Assembly (NCBI GenBank): GCA_009784625.1
Contig: WRBI01000023.1
Location: 1-40,827 of the forward strand
Reading direction: 5' to 3'
Length of the DNA: 40,827 nucleotides
DNA from: Oscillospiraceae bacterium
GTDB lineage: Bacteria > Bacillota > Clostridia > Oscillospirales > Ruminococcaceae
Below, in pieces: positions 1-7,667 of the stretch (position 1 is its first letter; each line of letters begins with the position of its first letter). The notes beneath the pieces were generated by a model that was not told where the DNA came from, searched no databases, and saw only the letters and a program-made list of their open reading frames with translations. A program made the position numbers and the translations under genes.

Positions 1-86
1 ACTTCCAGGTTGCTCATTTCCGATTTCCGGCGCTGTATTGGGAATATCTCTGCTATTTCTCTGTAATCCTCTTCTCTTAGTTTCAT
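1..86 (-). CDS. IS5-type transposase, N-terminal fragment (runs off window)
   Basis: Reading leftward from an ATG at 86-84, the frame stays open to the window edge and gives 28 residues beginning MKLREEDYREIAEIF. A start of this kind, a short helix followed by a phenylalanine-proline and a basic run and then an N-L-x-V segment, is typical of IS5-group transposases (the small N-terminal DUF4096-like part). The DNA just upstream (about 100-120, TGTCAACAGACTCT) would be the element's terminal inverted repeat. Only the N-terminus is present, so the family call is tentative and completeness cannot be judged. Confidence 0.5.
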   Translation of the reverse strand, partial: MKLREEDYREIAEIFPIQRRKSEMSNLE

Positions 87-173
87 ATCGCTATTATATC
101 AGTTAATGTCAACAGACTCTAGGTTGAGTCATTCTGATTACGTGGAATATTTATATTATAAGGATGGGATTAA

Positions 174-1274
174 GTGTTTGAATTAACAAACGAACAGCGG
201 AAATATTTAGGCGTGGCCCAGGTAGAAAATACATGGGAAAAAGTAAAATACAACGACCGCGTATATTTGTACTTTGATGGTGATAAGTTGGTAAAACAAA
301 TCAATATCGAAGATGAATACTATCGTGAAGTGGAATTAAATGAAATGACAGCGGAGAATCGGACAATACTTCTGCCAAAAACATCAAAAGGTAAGCCAAA
401 AAAATTAGGTTCTGCCGCTGCCTATAACGCATTTGCCGGAATTGGTGTATACTTTTTTTATGCTCAAGGAACAGTCGAAATCGCCAATTTTACGACACAA
501 CAAACTTTTTACACCGAGAGAATTGAAAGAGATGGCTTTAAGGAGTTTGAAAAATGGCTTAAACAATGGATTGACGAGACTACCGAAAATGATATGAAAG
601 AACTTGAAATTTTTAAGTCATCCAAGCGACAGCGATACAAGTACAAAGAGGGCGACTTTTTTGCATTCAAATCCGGTAGGCGAGAATACGGTTTTGGGCG
701 GATATTGCTTGACGTATACCCTATAATAAAAGCAGTTAAAGCGGGAGAGATAAAAGAAAAACACCGGGGCTTAGTGCATTTGATGGGCAAGGTTCTGTTT
801 ATTAAAATTTACAAGATAACAAGTGATACTGCGGATATTGATATAAATGAACTTAAACTCTGCGAGGCTTTTCCATCTTATCATATCATGGACAATTTGT
901 TTTTCTATGGCGAGTATAAAATCATAGGAAATTTACCTCTTGAACCATGCGAGTTGGATTTTCCGATTTCATACAGCAGGAGCATCGAGTCGCAGGACAG
1001 GGATTACGTTTATTTACAGTATGGTTTGATATACATGCAGGCAGAAGCTTCAAAATTCAACCAGTACATTATAGACCCGCATAAAGAAGGCTATGCGGCC
1101 CAAAATCCTTTCCGCTGTGAATCGATCGGTTTCAAAGATTCGACAATAGAGCCGGAAAGCGACTTGCGTAGTCCGGAAAATGAGAAAGCAAAAAAAGAAA
1201 TATTTGAGTTTTTCGGCTTGGAAGCGGACAAGGGATACTATGAAAATTATAAGAGATATTTAAGCATGAAATAA
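174..1274 (+). CDS. Imm26-like immunity domain protein
   Basis: A 366-residue cytoplasmic protein with no signal peptide or membrane segment. GTG start at 174 is preceded by AAGGATGGG. From about residue 154 the pattern Y-K-E-G-D-F-F-A-F followed by E-Y-G-F-G-R-I-L resembles the start of the immunity 26 (Imm26) fold, found in proteins that neutralise secreted polymorphic toxins. The first 150 residues are not recognised. It is the first of a run of short AT-rich genes with individual ribosome binding sites, the usual layout of an immunity-gene array. No cognate toxin is in the window, so the partner is unknown. The Imm26 assignment is from motif pattern only. Confidence 0.55.
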   Translation: MFELTNEQRKYLGVAQVENTWEKVKYNDRVYLYFDGDKLVKQINIEDEYYREVELNEMTAENRTILLPKTSKGKPKKLGSAAAYNAFAGIGVYFFYAQGTVEIANFTTQQTFYTERIERDGFKEFEKWLKQWIDETTENDMKELEIFKSSKRQRYKYKEGDFFAFKSGRREYGFGRILLDVYPIIKAVKAGEIKEKHRGLVHLMGKVLFIKIYKITSDTADIDINELKLCEAFPSYHIMDNLFFYGEYKIIGNLPLEPCELDFPISYSRSIESQDRDYVYLQYGLIYMQAEASKFNQYIIDPHKEGYAAQNPFRCESIGFKDSTIEPESDLRSPENEKAKKEIFEFFGLEADKGYYENYKRYLSMK

Positions 1275-1315
1275 ATGAAGTATGAAGACACTTTGGGGGG
1301 AGGGTGCATAATATC

Positions 1316-1900
1316 ATGGATTATTATAAGAGCAAAGAATTTCAACTGCATAAGGAGAAAATCGCTTACATATTGGAGAAAATACCATCTGCTGAAAATC
1401 CAAAAGGATGGGTAAAGAAAGGCTCTTTCTCCGTTGGAGATTTTGAATATTTTGGCTTTACAGAACTATCCGACATATTGCTTATAATATCATCAAGTGG
1501 CAGAGCATTAATAGATTTGGCAAAAAACGAAAAAATTGCCCGCGATTATTCAAATGATTTTCCATTTGATGAAATACTGCTTACCAGTAAAGGGTTTGAT
1601 GTATTAAATAACAAAACCGTTAAATTAGCCGGAAAATATGGTGGAAGTTTACTGCCTGTGGGAAACAAAACACATGAAATGTTGATCAGGGTTTCTCCTC
1701 TGTATCCTTGTGAAGATTTAATATTTCAACCGCCGAATGAAAACTGTTTCGCAGACGGACGCTTCAAAAATATTCGCAGTAATAATTGTGTGCGGGTTTA
1801 CAGGGGATTCTTGTATTGCTACGGTTTTTCATTCAGCGGAAAATATTTTGTAATTGCTGATGAGAGCGGAGTTGCTTATTGGGAAGCTGTTGGAGCATGA
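1316..1900 (+). CDS. hypothetical protein of the immunity-like island
   Basis: 194 residues, soluble, not recognised. I place the start at the ATG at 1316 because a strong GGGGGGAGGG lies 11 bases upstream; an in-frame GTG at 1304 overlaps that site. The N-terminus is helical and charged (MDYYKSKEFQLHKEKIAYI), and the C-terminus is rich in aromatic beta strands and ends close to its last tryptophan. Codon use is AT-rich like its neighbours. It follows the Imm26-like gene by 41 bases and is probably co-transcribed with it. An immunity or antitoxin-like role is inferred only from context. Confidence 0.6.
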   Translation: MDYYKSKEFQLHKEKIAYILEKIPSAENPKGWVKKGSFSVGDFEYFGFTELSDILLIISSSGRALIDLAKNEKIARDYSNDFPFDEILLTSKGFDVLNNKTVKLAGKYGGSLLPVGNKTHEMLIRVSPLYPCEDLIFQPPNENCFADGRFKNIRSNNCVRVYRGFLYCYGFSFSGKYFVIADESGVAYWEAVGA

Positions 1901-1972
1901 AAAGTCAATTGCTGTGGTTTGACGATCGTATCTAGAAAGATTTTAGTTTTCCGTAAAGTGAGGTATGGCAGT

Positions 1973-2467
1973 ATGAAAAACATTAATGAGTTTTTAAAAA
2001 GCAAAGACATTGATATTCTGTGGGAAGATCACAACAGCGTTCTTTGGGTTGACCACAGAGATGAAGATGAGAATATCGTCAAATATACCGGTGAAATGCT
2101 CAATATCGACAATTTGTCGGCTGAAGTTATCGAGTCTGAAAATGAATTGGGATATGAAGTTATAATTATCTATGGTGACAAAAAATCAGTTGTAAATTTC
2201 AATCCGAAGAAAGTCAGCAGAGATACGACTTTGATTGCCCTTAACGAAATCTTACAGCCCGATTCTGAAGTAAGATTTTGGATGGATTCCGTCGGCGGTG
2301 ATACATTGGCATTTGTACCGCTTTCAAGTGTTGCGTGGAGCCACTTAGAGCATGAATTTGGCATTGAAAACGTAAGGTATCATTTTGCCCCAATTATAAA
2401 AACAAGCGTAATGTTTGAGATGTCAATTGATGAAATGCGCGCCATTGTAAAAGAGCGCAGATTGTAG
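1973..2467 (+). CDS. hypothetical protein of the immunity-like island
   Basis: 164 residues, acidic, soluble, no recognised domain. Start chosen at ATG 1973, with GTGAGG about ten bases upstream; an upstream in-frame start at 1919 has no site of its own. The protein begins with a short helix (MKNINEFLKSKDIDI) and then alternating strands rich in D, E and W. The C-terminus reads as a helix, I-D-E-M-R-A-I-V-K. It lies 72 bases after the preceding gene, on the same strand. Small acidic proteins in such arrays are often immunity proteins, but nothing in the sequence proves this. Confidence 0.6.
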   Translation: MKNINEFLKSKDIDILWEDHNSVLWVDHRDEDENIVKYTGEMLNIDNLSAEVIESENELGYEVIIIYGDKKSVVNFNPKKVSRDTTLIALNEILQPDSEVRFWMDSVGGDTLAFVPLSSVAWSHLEHEFGIENVRYHFAPIIKTSVMFEMSIDEMRAIVKERRL

Positions 2468-2613
2468 TTGTCATCAAGGTTGGTGGATGATGTTTAATAA
2501 GGAGTTTTGAATTGATTCTCTTTGGGAAAATGTCTACGTATATTTAATGTTAGTAATCAAGAAAATGTCGTGAGAATTGGCAATGCAGTGGATATACAAT
2601 AGGCGGTGACTAT

Positions 2614-3189
2614 ATGCTTTGCAGCGGATTCCCTTTTATAGAAGATGAAATTATTAACCATGTTACTTCTTATATTCCCTCAAAGACATACAATAATATT
2701 GGCATTCGTGTGTCAAATGATTATATTGATTACTTTTTAGAACAAACTCAATTATCCTTTCCGTACAGAATATATATCCTTGATGTTGAGGATATAATGC
2801 TTTCAAAACTTAACTTTAAAGAAAGAATGATTCTGCATTGCATATACACAAGAAGTTGTGATGGCTATGTACGTGAAAAGCATATAAAGGCTCTGTTATC
2901 AGATGATTTTCCTGAATGGACTATACCGTATATATTCAAAGTTTGTGATGAGTATGTCGTAGAAATTTTACAAACAGTATATGATAACTTAAAAAATAGA
3001 AATACAGATAGATTTAAAAGCTTCTGCGCCAATAATCATACAGCTTTCTGTAAAAGTTATAATCGCATGATTAGCTATTGGAATGAATTTTATAGAAATG
3101 ATTGTTACAAGTATGAGAATTATATCGGACGAAAGTTGTTTATTGAATGTTTTGGAGCAAAGCGAACAATGAAATATAGACTATTGTAA
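2614..3189 (+). CDS. hypothetical protein
   Basis: 191 residues, not recognised. The start is ATG 2614, with GGCGGTGA a few bases upstream. The protein is rich in tyrosine, isoleucine, asparagine and cysteine, with aromatic-rich helices (for example around N-R-M-I-S-Y-W-N-E-F-Y), and no transmembrane segment stands out. Its segment YIPSKTYNNIGIRVSNDYIDYF is plausible as folded beta structure. It has the lowest-GC composition in the island, which suggests an origin distinct from the host chromosome. Function unknown; membership of the immunity-like array is by position. Confidence 0.55.
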   Translation: MLCSGFPFIEDEIINHVTSYIPSKTYNNIGIRVSNDYIDYFLEQTQLSFPYRIYILDVEDIMLSKLNFKERMILHCIYTRSCDGYVREKHIKALLSDDFPEWTIPYIFKVCDEYVVEILQTVYDNLKNRNTDRFKSFCANNHTAFCKSYNRMISYWNEFYRNDCYKYENYIGRKLFIECFGAKRTMKYRLL

Positions 3190-3257
3190 AAGAGCATATA
3201 TTGTGGTTTTCGCCAGGATGTCGGATCATATTTACAAAACGATGTAAGGTGATAATA

Positions 3258-3584
3258 TTGCCCTCAATTAAAATTGAAATAATAAAAATAATGGACGGAT
3301 CATTTCCTATATGGGTAGAATGTTCATTTCATGACGCATGGGGCAATATACATTGCTTTATCGAAAAATTGCCGTGTGTTTCAGATGTGATAGTTGACGT
3401 AGAACTTCCCCAAAATGGTGTATTGGAATGTATGATTATCAAAGAATGGATTGATAGTAAAAACAGAAAAATTATCTCGGTCAGCACCAAAGAGCCATTT
3501 GGCATTGAGTCAACGCAGGGTGCAAGCGAATTTGATTTATTGCCATGTCAGATGAGGTTGAGGTATGTATCGACAAAAGGATAA
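3258..3584 (+). CDS. hypothetical small protein
   Basis: 108 residues from a TTG at 3258, chosen because AAGGTGATA lies immediately upstream; the longer frame from 3201 would have an unlikely cysteine- and lysine-rich leader without a binding site. The product is beta-rich (I-K-I-E-I-I-K-I, then W-V-E-C-S-F-H-D-A-W-G) and has no membrane segment. The W-G-N-I-H-x-F-I-E-K pattern is reminiscent of small immunity-like beta proteins that act in the cytoplasm, but I cannot name a family. It precedes a broken gene by 48 bases. Confidence 0.5.
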   Translation: MPSIKIEIIKIMDGSFPIWVECSFHDAWGNIHCFIEKLPCVSDVIVDVELPQNGVLECMIIKEWIDSKNRKIISVSTKEPFGIESTQGASEFDLLPCQMRLRYVSTKG

Positions 3585-3632
3585 TTATAGAAACAGTGTT
3601 TTGAATTCAATTGAGAATGTAGGATAGGCTAA

Positions 3633-3992
3633 GTGAATATATACACAATAAGCAACGACAAGAAAACTATTACGCTTTTCAATAGTCGAATTTCTTTTGA
3701 CGATGAAATTGAAGCGATTTTTGCTATTTCTGGTTCTTGAATTATTCATCTAAATACTGAGCTTATAGGTGGGAAATTGTCAAAAGACATGAACAAACAA
3801 CCTATGAGTAATATTTACAATATTGATTTTGCATGCAATGTTTTATGGAATATCAAACAAATAACTGCATCGTAGCTCAGAGAAATTAAAGATTCTTACT
3901 ATAATCCATCAATAAACTTTCTAACAAAATATTTCGTACAGTCGAGTTTATGGGAAGTTCTTTTAAAATTGATGTCAGAAGACTTAAGGTAA
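3633..3992 (+). pseudogene. broken small gene with two in-frame stops
   Basis: From a GTG at 3633 a single frame reads 35 codons to TGA (3738-3740), continues in the same frame 44 codons to TAG (3873-3875), then 38 codons to TAA (3990-3992). The total is 117 sense codons without any frameshift. The three pieces have the same composition and look protein-like, for example S-F-D-D-E-I-E-A-I-F, then N-I-D-F-A-C-N-V-L-W-N-I-K-Q-I, then L-W-E-V-L-L-K-L-M-S-E-D-L. The simplest reading is a small island gene inactivated by two nonsense mutations. The original function is unknown. Confidence 0.6.
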
Positions 3993-4055
3993 TCAAGCAT
4001 GTTTTTAGAAGGTAAGCAAACATAGGCGAATTGCAGATTAAGATTGAGGTGAGGT

Positions 4056-4715
4056 ATGAGTAAAATCGTAATTAGAGAAAACAATATTTTGGCTATAGAA
4101 ACTCGGAGCGGCTTATTTGTGATTGCACAGGCATTGAAACACAAAACACTCATTTTCTTCAACCTGTTTACGACAACACCCATGTCTTTCAATGTTGATT
4201 TGAGCAAGGCCAAAATTCTGTGTTGTATTACCCCTGTTAAGAATTTTTATAACCAAGCTGAAATAATTAAACTGAAAACCTTGGCTAACGCTCATATTAA
4301 AGATTATGACAAGCGCAATCATCTTTCGCTTAATTATTTTACCTCGTCCGGACTTGACACCGGTTTGCAGAAAGATGTTAGAATCTATGCAGGAACAGAA
4401 GATGAAATAGTAATTCCTTTTCTGCGCACCGGAGATTTACGTTTAGTCGATTGGCAGCTTAATACAATACAGTATTTGTCAAAAGAATACGACGGCGATA
4501 TTATCAATCAGCATCAATTAGAAACTATGGGTGATTACGCTGAACTTTGTGAGCGTTTGTATTTATCTTACCGTTATGGGAAATATATTGAACCTATCAA
4601 AGATTATATTATGGGAAATACCCCTATAGAGTATAAAACTTTTTTTCAAATGATAGCAGGGCAAATAAGCAAAGAACAATGGTTGAAGTTGCCAATTGAA
4701 AACGTACTATATTGA
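4056..4715 (+). CDS. hypothetical protein, possibly immunity-like
   Basis: 219 residues from ATG 4056, with GAGGTGAGGT just upstream. The first 60 residues alternate short strands: I-R-E-N-N-I-L-A-I-E, G-L-F-V-I-A-Q-A-L, L-I-F-F-N-L-F. This resembles the barrel start of Imm26-type proteins. The remainder is helical and ends with M-I-A-G-Q-I-S-K-E-Q-W-L-K-L-P. No signal peptide or membrane segment. It sits directly downstream of the broken gene and upstream of a DUF3885 gene. The Imm26-like reading is weak, so I leave it as hypothetical. Confidence 0.6.
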   Translation: MSKIVIRENNILAIETRSGLFVIAQALKHKTLIFFNLFTTTPMSFNVDLSKAKILCCITPVKNFYNQAEIIKLKTLANAHIKDYDKRNHLSLNYFTSSGLDTGLQKDVRIYAGTEDEIVIPFLRTGDLRLVDWQLNTIQYLSKEYDGDIINQHQLETMGDYAELCERLYLSYRYGKYIEPIKDYIMGNTPIEYKTFFQMIAGQISKEQWLKLPIENVLY

Positions 4716-4895
4716 TAATCAAACTGCTCAAAAGTTAAAGCTATTTATAAGCGCGCGAATAAATTTGAGGGATAGTATTATGTTGTCGAGAAAATCTTCG
4801 GTCTGTAGATTAACGCAAAATCATATATAATTCAAACGATTTTGTAGATTCAAGTATTTGAGCTAAAAACATTGAAATTTATATGAGGTAATGCT

Positions 4896-5558
4896 TTGAA
4901 ATTAAAAAACGAGTTTGAAAATTTTTACAAGCGCAACTTTGGAGATTATGCGCTTGTATCTCCAATATTTTATGGGTTTCCTATAAGTATTCGATATCAA
5001 ATTGGTATGGGCCTGATTTGCGATGGAAAAGAAGAAAAATATGTGAAAAATGCTATCCATCGAGCATTTGCGGTTTTTAATGAACTGTTCAATAAAGACG
5101 ATGATATTTATGTTGTGGTTAACAGCTATGAAGATAACCCTAATGATATGGCAGATGACGATATAAGTGTTGTGCATCCTTTGATTCACATTAAGGATGA
5201 ATGTAACTTTGTTTTCACATTTACTGTTGAGGATGCGTTAAAGCATCTTATTTCCAATTCGCATACAAGATATATACTCAAAGCCGCTGTTAGGGATGTT
5301 CAAGTAGAAAAATTGCTGGAAGAAATCGCATGGTCGGATATTGATGGAAGAAACAGTTTGAGAGGTTGTGTATACTGGATTAATCCGCGCAATAATGTTA
5401 TCTATCACTTTTATGATGACCGTGGTTTGGATGTGGCTTCAAACAGCAAGGCAAATCTTGAACACATTTATTCAAAATTCAATGATTGGATTTTGGAATA
5501 TGACCGCAAAAGAATAGATAATATATTCAATGAATCAAGTATTATTTCATGCAAGTAA
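4896..5558 (+). CDS. DUF3885 domain protein
   Basis: 220 residues from a TTG at 4896 preceded by ATGAGGT. It carries the pattern I know from DUF3885: an N-terminal F-x-x-F-Y-x-x-N-F-G segment, then Y-V-K-N-A-I-H-R-A-F-A-V-F-N-E-L-F with D-D-I-Y-V-V-V-N-S-Y at about residues 50-80. Near the C-terminus are Y-H-F-Y-D-D-R-G-L-D-V and Y-S-K-F-N-D-W-I-L-E-Y-D-R at about 165-205. The length is normal for the family. DUF3885 has no biochemical function that I know of, but it often occurs in toxin-immunity gene arrays, which matches this context. Confidence 0.75.
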   Translation: MKLKNEFENFYKRNFGDYALVSPIFYGFPISIRYQIGMGLICDGKEEKYVKNAIHRAFAVFNELFNKDDDIYVVVNSYEDNPNDMADDDISVVHPLIHIKDECNFVFTFTVEDALKHLISNSHTRYILKAAVRDVQVEKLLEEIAWSDIDGRNSLRGCVYWINPRNNVIYHFYDDRGLDVASNSKANLEHIYSKFNDWILEYDRKRIDNIFNESSIISCK

Positions 5559-5615
5559 GCGGCACATAGGGAGTATTCAAATAAGTACTGGATTACATTT
5601 TTAGTGCGTATAGTG

Positions 5616-5621
5616 TATAAT
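5616..5621 (+). promoter_or_regulatory. possible -10 element upstream of the hydrolase gene
   Basis: A perfect TATAAT lies about 85 bases before the hydrolase start, in the 146-base gap after the DUF3885 gene. No good -35 hexamer is found 16-18 bases upstream, so this is only a candidate. It would give the hydrolase its own transcript. Confidence 0.3.
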
Positions 5622-5704
5622 GAATTGCTAATATCGCGTTGGGTGGCTTGCTTGCCGGACATGACGCTGATTAGAAAAAGCGTGAGGAAAGGAATGGCTA
5701 TCAA

Positions 5705-6331
5705 GTGGTATATATTTTAATTCACGGCTCCGGGCAAAAAGCAACAAGTTGGAATGAAACAATTTCGCATATGAAAAGTGATAAAGAGATATTGTGTTTG
5801 AATTTATCTTCAATGCTCAACGGCAAAGAAGCGAGTTACGCTAACTTGTATGCTTCATTTATAGAATATTGCAACGAACTAAATGGACAAATCAACTTAT
5901 GCGGACTTTCATTCGGTGGTATTCTAGCATTAAATTATACTTTGGATTTTCCTGATAAAGTAAATACATTAGTCTTAATCAGTACACCATACAGAATACC
6001 AAGAATAATGTTTGGTATTCAAAACATTGTTTTTAGATTTTTGCCTAAATCGATTTTTGAGAATATGGAATTTAGCAAAAAAGACATGGCTGTTTTAGGT
6101 AACTCTATAAAGAAATTGAATTTCAGTAACAGAGTTCAAAATATCAAATGCTCAACGCTGATAGTTTGCGGAAAAAAAGATGGTGCAAACATTAAATTCG
6201 CACTTTTTCTGGCTGAAAATATTGAAAATTCTAAATTAGAAATAATTAAAAATGTTGGACATGTTGTGAATGAAGAAAATCCAAAGGCATTAGCGAAAAT
6301 ATTAGATGAATACTATGATCATAATGATTAA
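5705..6331 (+). CDS. alpha/beta hydrolase
   Basis: 208 residues from a GTG at 5705 preceded by GAGGAAAGGA. The alpha/beta-hydrolase landmarks are all present: oxyanion-hole segment I-H-G-S-G near residue 7, nucleophile elbow G-L-S-F-G near residue 70, acid residue after C-G-K-K-D near 157, and histidine in V-G-H-V-V near 185. There is no signal peptide, so it acts in the cytoplasm on an unknown ester, lactone or thioester. It is short for the family because the cap is reduced. Its 3' end has a decayed second copy at 6829-6935, evidence of local duplication in this island. Confidence 0.8.
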   Translation: MVYILIHGSGQKATSWNETISHMKSDKEILCLNLSSMLNGKEASYANLYASFIEYCNELNGQINLCGLSFGGILALNYTLDFPDKVNTLVLISTPYRIPRIMFGIQNIVFRFLPKSIFENMEFSKKDMAVLGNSIKKLNFSNRVQNIKCSTLIVCGKKDGANIKFALFLAENIENSKLEIIKNVGHVVNEENPKALAKILDEYYDHND

Positions 6332-6413
6332 GGACACTATAGTTCAGCTTTTTGTAGACATCTTAATATTTCTCATTTCAGTTTTTGGTTTTGTGACAGT
6401 ATTAAGAACATAA
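6315..6413 (+). CDS. possible small membrane peptide
   Basis: A 32-codon frame (or 29 from the in-frame ATG at 6324) overlaps the end of the hydrolase gene. Its product is a single hydrophobic helix, roughly L-F-V-D-I-L-I-F-L-I-S-V-F-G-F-V-T-V-L, with a short charged end. The size and shape resemble small membrane-peptide toxins and holin-like peptides. No clear binding site precedes it apart from possible coupling to the hydrolase stop, so it may be chance. Confidence 0.25.
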   Translation: MIIMIKDTIVQLFVDILIFLISVFGFVTVLRT

Positions 6414-6490
6414 AAAAAGACTTGCTAATTTTACAAACTACTTTGGCTAACAAGAAACACGGAAAACACACCAAAAGGAGAAATGAATTC

Positions 6491-6775
6491 ATGCAATTGT
6501 TTTATAAAGACATATATTTAGGCGACATAATTATGACTGGGGGCGATTTTCCGTGGGTGCATGGTGATTTTATAAAATATTCCGAATACGGAAATTTTAA
6601 GAACTTTTTCAACTTTCTTGTTTCTGAAGAAAAAAAGAATGAGGATTTGAAGAATATTGATGCAGATTTGTTTGACGAAAATAATTGGACTATAAAAAAT
6701 GAAGAGGAAATAATCGGCATATTTGAACCTTATATATCTGATGAAACAAATAAAATAAGCTTTAGGTACAGATAG
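6491..6775 (+). CDS. hypothetical small acidic protein
   Basis: 94 residues from ATG 6491. The start is set by AAGGAG at about 6476; another ATG at 6483 is out of frame, and upstream in-frame codons lack a site. The product is acidic with a distinctive segment, Y-L-G-D-I-I-M-T-G-G-D-F-P-W-V-H-G-D-F, then F-K-N-F-F-N-F-L-V. The D-F-P-W-x-x-G-x-F pattern recurs in small conserved hypothetical proteins of bacteria, as far as I recall, but I cannot name the family. It is soluble, with no signal peptide. It lies between the hydrolase and the decayed copy of the hydrolase tail. Confidence 0.6.
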   Translation: MQLFYKDIYLGDIIMTGGDFPWVHGDFIKYSEYGNFKNFFNFLVSEEKKNEDLKNIDADLFDENNWTIKNEEEIIGIFEPYISDETNKISFRYR

Positions 6776-6828
6776 TTGGATTACTGTTTAGCTTGCTTAC
6801 ATATTTCGATCAGGTTCATTTTGGGTAA

Positions 6829-6935
6829 TTAGAAATTATTGAAAATGTCGATATCTTGTAAATGAAGAAAATTCAAAGAAATTCATAAAAATAGATAAAT
6901 GTTTTAATCATAATGAATAAAGGCAGTATTCTCTT
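6829..6935 (+). pseudogene. decayed duplicate of the hydrolase 3' end
   Basis: This stretch aligns base for base, with scattered substitutions, to 6236-6340, the last 32 codons of the hydrolase gene and a little beyond. Examples are TTAGAAATTATT against TTAGAAATAATT, AATGAAGAAAAT in both, and ATCATAATG in both. The frame is now interrupted by stops. It is therefore a remnant of a tandem duplication covering the hydrolase tail, with the 94-residue gene between the two copies. Confidence 0.65.
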
Positions 6936-6947
6936 ACAGTACCAAAA

Positions 6948-7400
6948 TTAATACGTTTCATTATAGTATTCGATTAAAAAACCAGAGAATGATTCGTACT
7001 TCTTAATAAACATCTCTAAATTATCCCCCTCTAAATAAAAGTAAACAGGTGGATTATCTCCTTCGTTTAGATTAAAAAAATAAAATTGATATCCCTGGTG
7101 CATGAGAAACACAAAGTTATTATCATCTATATTTTCATTAGAATCGTTTTCTTTCAGCAATGCTATTGCCCAACTTTTTAGTTTTGATATTTCATCTAAA
7201 GTGTAAGACGAACCTTTGAAAAAATCAATGCCATTTCCGGCCTGCTCCATAAATTTTACATAATTTTGGGGCAGATTTTTTTCTTTGCTCAATTGCATTA
7301 TCTTTGCAATTTCATTCTTTGAGCAAGGATTCATCTGATGCCCGTTGAAATTTAGAAATTGAAAAAACAACTCTAAATTATTTTCACCCATATATTTCAA
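6948..7400 (-). CDS. SMI1/KNR4 (SUKH) family immunity-like protein
   Basis: 150 residues from a TTG at 7400, with AGAGGAG upstream on the minus strand. SUKH features are visible: the L-P-x-N-Y-x-x-F-M-E-x-A-G-N-G segment near residues 45-60, a central F-V-F-L-M-H-Q-G-Y-Q-F-Y-F-F strand pair near 100-113, and P-P-V-Y-F-Y-L-E-G near 120. A final helix, F-S-G-F-L-I-E-Y-Y, follows. SUKH proteins are common immunity proteins of bacterial toxins and act in the cytoplasm. It is the last of three minus-strand genes that face the plus-strand array. Confidence 0.8.
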   Translation of the reverse strand: MKYMGENNLELFFQFLNFNGHQMNPCSKNEIAKIMQLSKEKNLPQNYVKFMEQAGNGIDFFKGSSYTLDEISKLKSWAIALLKENDSNENIDDNNFVFLMHQGYQFYFFNLNEGDNPPVYFYLEGDNLEMFIKKYESFSGFLIEYYNETY

Positions 7401-7452
7401 AAAAATTTCTCCTCTATCGCAAACAAATTGTCACAAGGCCACTCCCACTCCT

Positions 7453-7665
7453 TTATTCCAATTCTTTTTTTGCTTTGTCAAGTATTGTGTATAGTTGATT
7501 CAAGTCAATATCCCAAAAACCTTGTTTAGTATGATTGTATACTCTCATTGAAAGTTTGTCATCTTGGCGCTCGATTTCAGCAAATGTCGATGCATCGCTG
7601 TAAACTTCTATCACAAAATCTTTCTTATCTTCCGGCACGCCTATTATAGCATTAAGATTTTCCAT
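7453..7665 (-). CDS. hypothetical 70-residue protein
   Basis: 70 residues beginning MENLNAIIGVPEDKKDFVIEV, probably a small alpha/beta fold. The gene begins only two bases after the stop of the upstream gene (7668-8234), and its ribosome binding site GAGGAAGAA is inside that gene's last codons, so the two are translationally coupled. Later residues give strands R-V-Y-N-H-T and a C-terminal helix of lysines and alanines. No family recognised; by its place it is likely part of an immunity or antitoxin set with the SUKH gene. Confidence 0.65.
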   Translation of the reverse strand: MENLNAIIGVPEDKKDFVIEVYSDASTFAEIERQDDKLSMRVYNHTKQGFWDIDLNQLYTILDKAKKELE

Positions 7666-7667
7666 AA

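Noticed and set aside
126-142. shared GTCATTCTGA motif at both ends of the island (also 8384-8400)
   Set aside because: Only ten bases match, and the left copy is outside the IS fragment while the right one is inside its 3' end, so it is not an attachment-site pair.
3738-3740. selenocysteine recoding at the TGA
   Set aside because: A second in-frame stop (TAG) follows at 3873, there is no visible SECIS-like hairpin, and the neighbourhood shows other decay.
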